Below the pieces are notes generated by a model. The model did not search any database. It was not told where the DNA came from and worked only from the letters and a program-made list of their open reading frames with translations. Of a DNA stretch of 7,779 nt, positions 4,740 to 7,779 are shown piece by piece. This DNA comes from JANXQG01 sp037147235 (lineage in GTDB: Bacteria; Planctomycetota; Planctomycetia; Pirellulales; Thermoguttaceae), in assembly GCA_037147235.1 (NCBI GenBank), contig JBAWVO010000303.1, positions 1 through 7,779 of the forward strand, read 5' to 3'. The position numbers and the translations under genes are program-made. How positions within the stretch are numbered: the stretch's first letter is position 1; every line of letters starts with the position of its first letter.

Positions 4740-7690
4740 AACGACAAATCCCTGCACTGGTTTTCGGCTTGCTGATATTCGCTTCCACGGTGCGCGCCGA
4801 GCTTTCCGGCGGTCTCGATTGGTCGGCGTGGCAGCGCATGCCTGTGTTGCAGGACGGCCGCATCATGCCGCTCGATAGTTACGCTAGGGCGCAGGTCAAG
4901 AAGATCTGTGGCGACGTGTACCCGCGGCTGGGGAAACTCGGCGCGAAGACGATTGCCGAAATGAGCGAGATTTCCGAGGACGAGATCAAACGCCTGGCGA
5001 ATGAAGGTCAGCCGCGGCGTTTCCTGGCCGCGGAACTCCTCTACGCCTGGACCATCGAACCGCAAAAGTGGCATGATGTGCCTTTCCTTTATGCGGAAGA
5101 CGCAACGCTACGGACCGAAGTCCTGGGCGTGCCGCTCTTGGGCGAGGATGGCAGCCGGCTCAAGCATGTCTCGCCCAATCAAGTTCGCTCCAAGAAGTTC
5201 GTCGCTATTCTGGCAGAGATAGAAAAGGTTCAAGAGGAGGCCAAGAAGAAGAAACGAAGACCGGAACTCTCGGCTCTTCAAGCCAAGGTAAGAGATCTTG
5301 ACGAGGCACTCGGTTTGTTTATCCAGTTGAGCTACGACCCTGGCCGCCCCGGCACCAATCCGTGGTTGGAGAGCGATTTCGTCGGCATGCAGAAATCTTG
5401 GGAACGATTTACCCAATTTCTGTCACAACATCCTGTTTTGGCAGTGCAAGCGAAGAATCTCCGTTTGGCCGAAGGCAACGAGCAAGCAATGCGACTTCTC
5501 AAACAGAAGTTACGGCCATGCCTGCGAGCCGACAAACTACAACAGGAACTTTTCCAACTGGCGGAAAAGACCGACCAGGCAATGCAAGAATTCGTCACCC
5601 AGTGGAGTTCGATCCAAACGGACCAGAAACCGACCAAGAGCATCGAGCACGTGGCGGCCAGGTTGCGGGGGTTGATGTCCGACCTAGATGCCAAGACGCG
5701 CGAACTTGCCGAATCGGAATTGCCCGACCCGGAAATTCTCGTCGAGGACAACACGGAAGAAATCCGCTCGAATCGGCTGGTGCTTTACCGCTGGACAAGA
5801 GATCTCGCTCTACAGGCAGCACAAATCCCTTTGGCATCTTTCAGTGCCGGAGGTGAATCCATCTGTATTGTGCCTGCCTTGGAGGCCACCGCCTTGGAGG
5901 CCGATCGCTATCGCAGCGAGATCCGTCCCTGGATCAGCCTCCATGCCTTGCTACAGGGATCGTCTGGACTATTACACGGCTATCCCTCCGAGGACGTTCA
6001 GGAGATCCGTGCCGCTTGGCGCGAGACAAGTACCGCCTATATCGACCGCGGCGACTCCCAACGCGCGGAGCACTTTGCCGAGGCGATGCAGCAGTTTACC
6101 GCCGACCTGCGCGCCCTGGCCGAGACGGTCGAACCTGATCGCCAGCAACTTCCCATCGTGGAACGTGACCAAGGGCTCCTTTCCAAGACGGCCTATCCCC
6201 ATGCTCTCGTTACCGATGCCGAAGTGCTTTACAATCGGATTGATCCGTTCTTTTGGTCGGGATGCGCGAGCCTGGCGGCTGCTTGCATCCTGGGATTGTC
6301 TTTCCTTGCCCTGCGCAAGCCGCTTTTTTGGACGGGCATCGCGGTGATGGTGGTTGCCGTGGTCTTCATCGCCGCCGGATTTTCAGTGCGCATGTATATT
6401 ACTCGTTGGGCACCGGTCACGAGTATGTTTGAGACCATCGTTTGGGTGGCGATGTGCATGTCCCTCTTGACGCTCTGGGTGACCTTCATGCCGCTGCTGG
6501 GTCCGACGAGCAAAGCCGTCTGGGGTTTGACAGCCATTCCCGGCAGTTGGGAAGATTCTCGCCGCCGGGAAAGTGCCGTTGCGGAGGGTATTGGGTTTCA
6601 GATCGTTACCGTACAACTATGGGAAGACATTCGCCGCCGAGACAGGGCCGTTGCGGGGCCGCCCCAGAGTTCCCAGGCCGGTATCCGTTCGCTTGCCCTG
6701 GCCGTGCGGCTGGTGCTATTTCTCGCCGGACTCCTTGCCGGATTATATTACATGGGTGTCTTGCAGCCTGCTTCAGGTGGCTCTGGATATCGTCTTCATT
6801 TGGGGGCGATCCTGCCCCATGCCGATCTGGGTTCGTCGATGCCGAACCTGAGTGCATCCATGGTCTGGGCGGCTTCGATGTTCGTTGCCGCAATCTCCGT
6901 CTGGTATCTTCCGCGAATCCTACCGTCGGCACTCTTCGCAATCCCCATGTCACTGGTCTTGGCTGGCCGCGTGGAGGCCGCTGAGCCTATGGAAAAGATC
7001 TATCGTTGGCGAGGGGTGGCTCTGGCCGGTGCGGTGGTGAGCTTTTTCGCGGCCTTGGCAGCCATCTATGCTCCGTTCCCCAAGGACATCCAAGCCCTCA
7101 TGCCCGTACTCCGCAGCAACTTCTGGCTGGGAATCCACGTACTGACAATCACCACGTCGTATGCCTCTGCCGGCTTGGCCTGGATGATTGGGAACGTGGC
7201 GTTGGGATTCTTCGCCTTCGGTCGTTACTCCGTCGTTGAAGGCGAGCGTCGCCCGCCCGCATTCTGCGACATATTGTCTTCGCTGAACTACCGTGTCCTT
7301 CAGGTGACGGTATTGCTGCTGGCGGTCGGTACAATCCTCGGCGGACTGTGGGCCGACGTCTCCTGGGGACGTTTCTGGGGCTGGGATCCCAAGGAGGTTG
7401 GGGCCTTGGTCGCCCTTCTGATCATCCTAGCCGCCTTGCACGGCCGCCGCGCGGGCTTGCACGGCGATCTAAGCTTGGCGATTGGCGCGGTCCTTGGATT
7501 TGGCGGTGTCATCTGGGCATGGTACGGCGTCAATTTCCTTCTCAATGCCGGGAAGCACTCTTATGGTGCCGGCGAAGGTGGGCAATGGATCTGGCTTGCC
7601 GCCTTGGCGGCCATTCAGGCCCTGCTTGTGATCGCGGGCGTCGCCCGAGTGATGATCGAAACCTCTGCGCGTTCGACCGAATGTTCGTAA
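4736..7690 (+). CDS. ccsA: Cytochrome c biogenesis protein CcsA (ResC) with long N-terminal extension, 984 aa
   Basis: CcsA is the haem-handling membrane subunit of system II. Residues 1-21 look like a cleavable signal (TVRA before ELSGG). Residues 22-505 are extracytoplasmic and unusual. They begin with LDWSAWQRMPVLQDGR and IMPLDSYAR (42-50), a segment seen in long CcsA-type proteins of Bacteroidetes and planctomycetes, and include a Lys-rich coiled-coil-like stretch (160-192). The CcsA core (about 507-970) has roughly 11-12 membrane helices. It includes RWAPVTSMFETIVWVA (557-572), a histidine in FWLGIHVLT (His801), the haem-binding WWD motif WGRFWGWDPKE (877-887) and the second conserved histidine in AGKHSYG (His941). 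Ordinary CcsA is about 320-400 residues, so half of this protein is extra. The loop at 590-651 contains a 24-residue tandem duplication. The start at 4736 shares ATGA with the resB stop. A longer in-frame start at 4679 lies inside resB and would spoil the signal peptide. Confidence 0.95.
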   Translation: MKRQIPALVFGLLIFASTVRAELSGGLDWSAWQRMPVLQDGRIMPLDSYARAQVKKICGDVYPRLGKLGAKTIAEMSEISEDEIKRLANEGQPRRFLAAELLYAWTIEPQKWHDVPFLYAEDATLRTEVLGVPLLGEDGSRLKHVSPNQVRSKKFVAILAEIEKVQEEAKKKKRRPELSALQAKVRDLDEALGLFIQLSYDPGRPGTNPWLESDFVGMQKSWERFTQFLSQHPVLAVQAKNLRLAEGNEQAMRLLKQKLRPCLRADKLQQELFQLAEKTDQAMQEFVTQWSSIQTDQKPTKSIEHVAARLRGLMSDLDAKTRELAESELPDPEILVEDNTEEIRSNRLVLYRWTRDLALQAAQIPLASFSAGGESICIVPALEATALEADRYRSEIRPWISLHALLQGSSGLLHGYPSEDVQEIRAAWRETSTAYIDRGDSQRAEHFAEAMQQFTADLRALAETVEPDRQQLPIVERDQGLLSKTAYPHALVTDAEVLYNRIDPFFWSGCASLAAACILGLSFLALRKPLFWTGIAVMVVAVVFIAAGFSVRMYITRWAPVTSMFETIVWVAMCMSLLTLWVTFMPLLGPTSKAVWGLTAIPGSWEDSRRRESAVAEGIGFQIVTVQLWEDIRRRDRAVAGPPQSSQAGIRSLALAVRLVLFLAGLLAGLYYMGVLQPASGGSGYRLHLGAILPHADLGSSMPNLSASMVWAASMFVAAISVWYLPRILPSALFAIPMSLVLAGRVEAAEPMEKIYRWRGVALAGAVVSFFAALAAIYAPFPKDIQALMPVLRSNFWLGIHVLTITTSYASAGLAWMIGNVALGFFAFGRYSVVEGERRPPAFCDILSSLNYRVLQVTVLLLAVGTILGGLWADVSWGRFWGWDPKEVGALVALLIILAALHGRRAGLHGDLSLAIGAVLGFGGVIWAWYGVNFLLNAGKHSYGAGEGGQWIWLAALAAIQALLVIAGVARVMIETSARSTECS
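6548..6657 (+). repeat. In-frame 72-bp-period duplication inside ccsA
   Basis: A 38-bp segment (6548-6585) recurs at 6620-6657 with 31 of 38 bases identical. The offset is 72 bp, exactly 24 codons. The products are WEDSRRRESAVAEG (from residue 605) and WEDIRRRDRAVAGP (from residue 629), in a charged loop between two membrane helices. Confidence 0.7.
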
Positions 7691-7779
7691 GAGCCGTAGC
7701 CGTAGGGTGGGTGGAGCATCGAACGGTGCGGTAGATATTCTCGTCTTAGCTACCCTTAGCTTGTCTACCTAGTGCTTGA
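7691..7779. other. Non-coding tail after ccsA with a repeat-like word
   Basis: No gene start is seen in these 89 bases. GCCGTAGGGTGGGTGGAGC (7698-7716) resembles the left edge of the 'GTAGGGTGGG' repeats common in environmental bacterial genomes, but the usual complementary right half is missing or degenerate. GGTAG (7730-7734) and CTACC (7750-7754) could form a weak stem. No convincing terminator for the resB-ccsA operon is visible before the window ends. Confidence 0.35.

Overview
The window looks like a chromosomal stretch from a planctomycete, probably of the Pirellulales type. Three things suggest this: two short conserved-hypothetical families I associate with that phylum (the 119-aa and 414-aa proteins), a ResB/CcsA pair with a very long CcsA extension, and intergenic DNA full of the dispersed palindromic repeats typical of these genomes. 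This assignment rests on recognition, not on a database search. All supported genes are on the + strand.

Layout. Positions 1-1057 contain no convincing protein gene. They hold a strong extended -10 promoter (95-122), a well-folded candidate non-coding RNA downstream of it (about 129-312), and then repeats: a palindrome at 342-387, an array of GGTCTCC/GGAGACC words at 422-576, and a 'TTCACCGC...GCGGTGAA' hairpin element at 621-715. A promoter with a 10-bp inverted repeat around its -10 box (988-1036) precedes the first gene cluster.

Positions 1058-3038 hold three genes: a small membrane-anchored protein of unknown function (1058-1417); five bases later, a 414-aa protein with an N-terminal MerR/excisionase-like DNA-binding domain, a long acidic linker and one C-terminal membrane helix (1423-2667); and, after 89 bp, a 93-aa coiled-coil lipoprotein (2757-3038).

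Positions 3039-3428 are a second repeat-rich spacer. It has a homopyrimidine tract, a perfect 41-bp tandem repeat, an inverted copy of the 621-715 element, and a stem-loop just ahead of the next gene. Positions 3429-7690 encode the two membrane subunits of a system II (Ccs/Res) cytochrome c maturation machine, ResB and CcsA. Their reading frames overlap by ATGA, so they are very likely made together. ResB and CcsA together carry haem across the cytoplasmic membrane and attach it to CXXCH motifs of apocytochromes c. The thiol-reducing partners (ResA/CcsX, CcdA) are not in the window. The last 89 bp are non-coding and carry a degenerate 'GTAGGGTGGG' repeat-like word.

The most unusual parts are the unassigned structured RNA candidate near the left edge, the membrane-tethered DNA-binding protein, and the roughly 500-residue extracytoplasmic extension plus an internal 24-residue duplication in CcsA.
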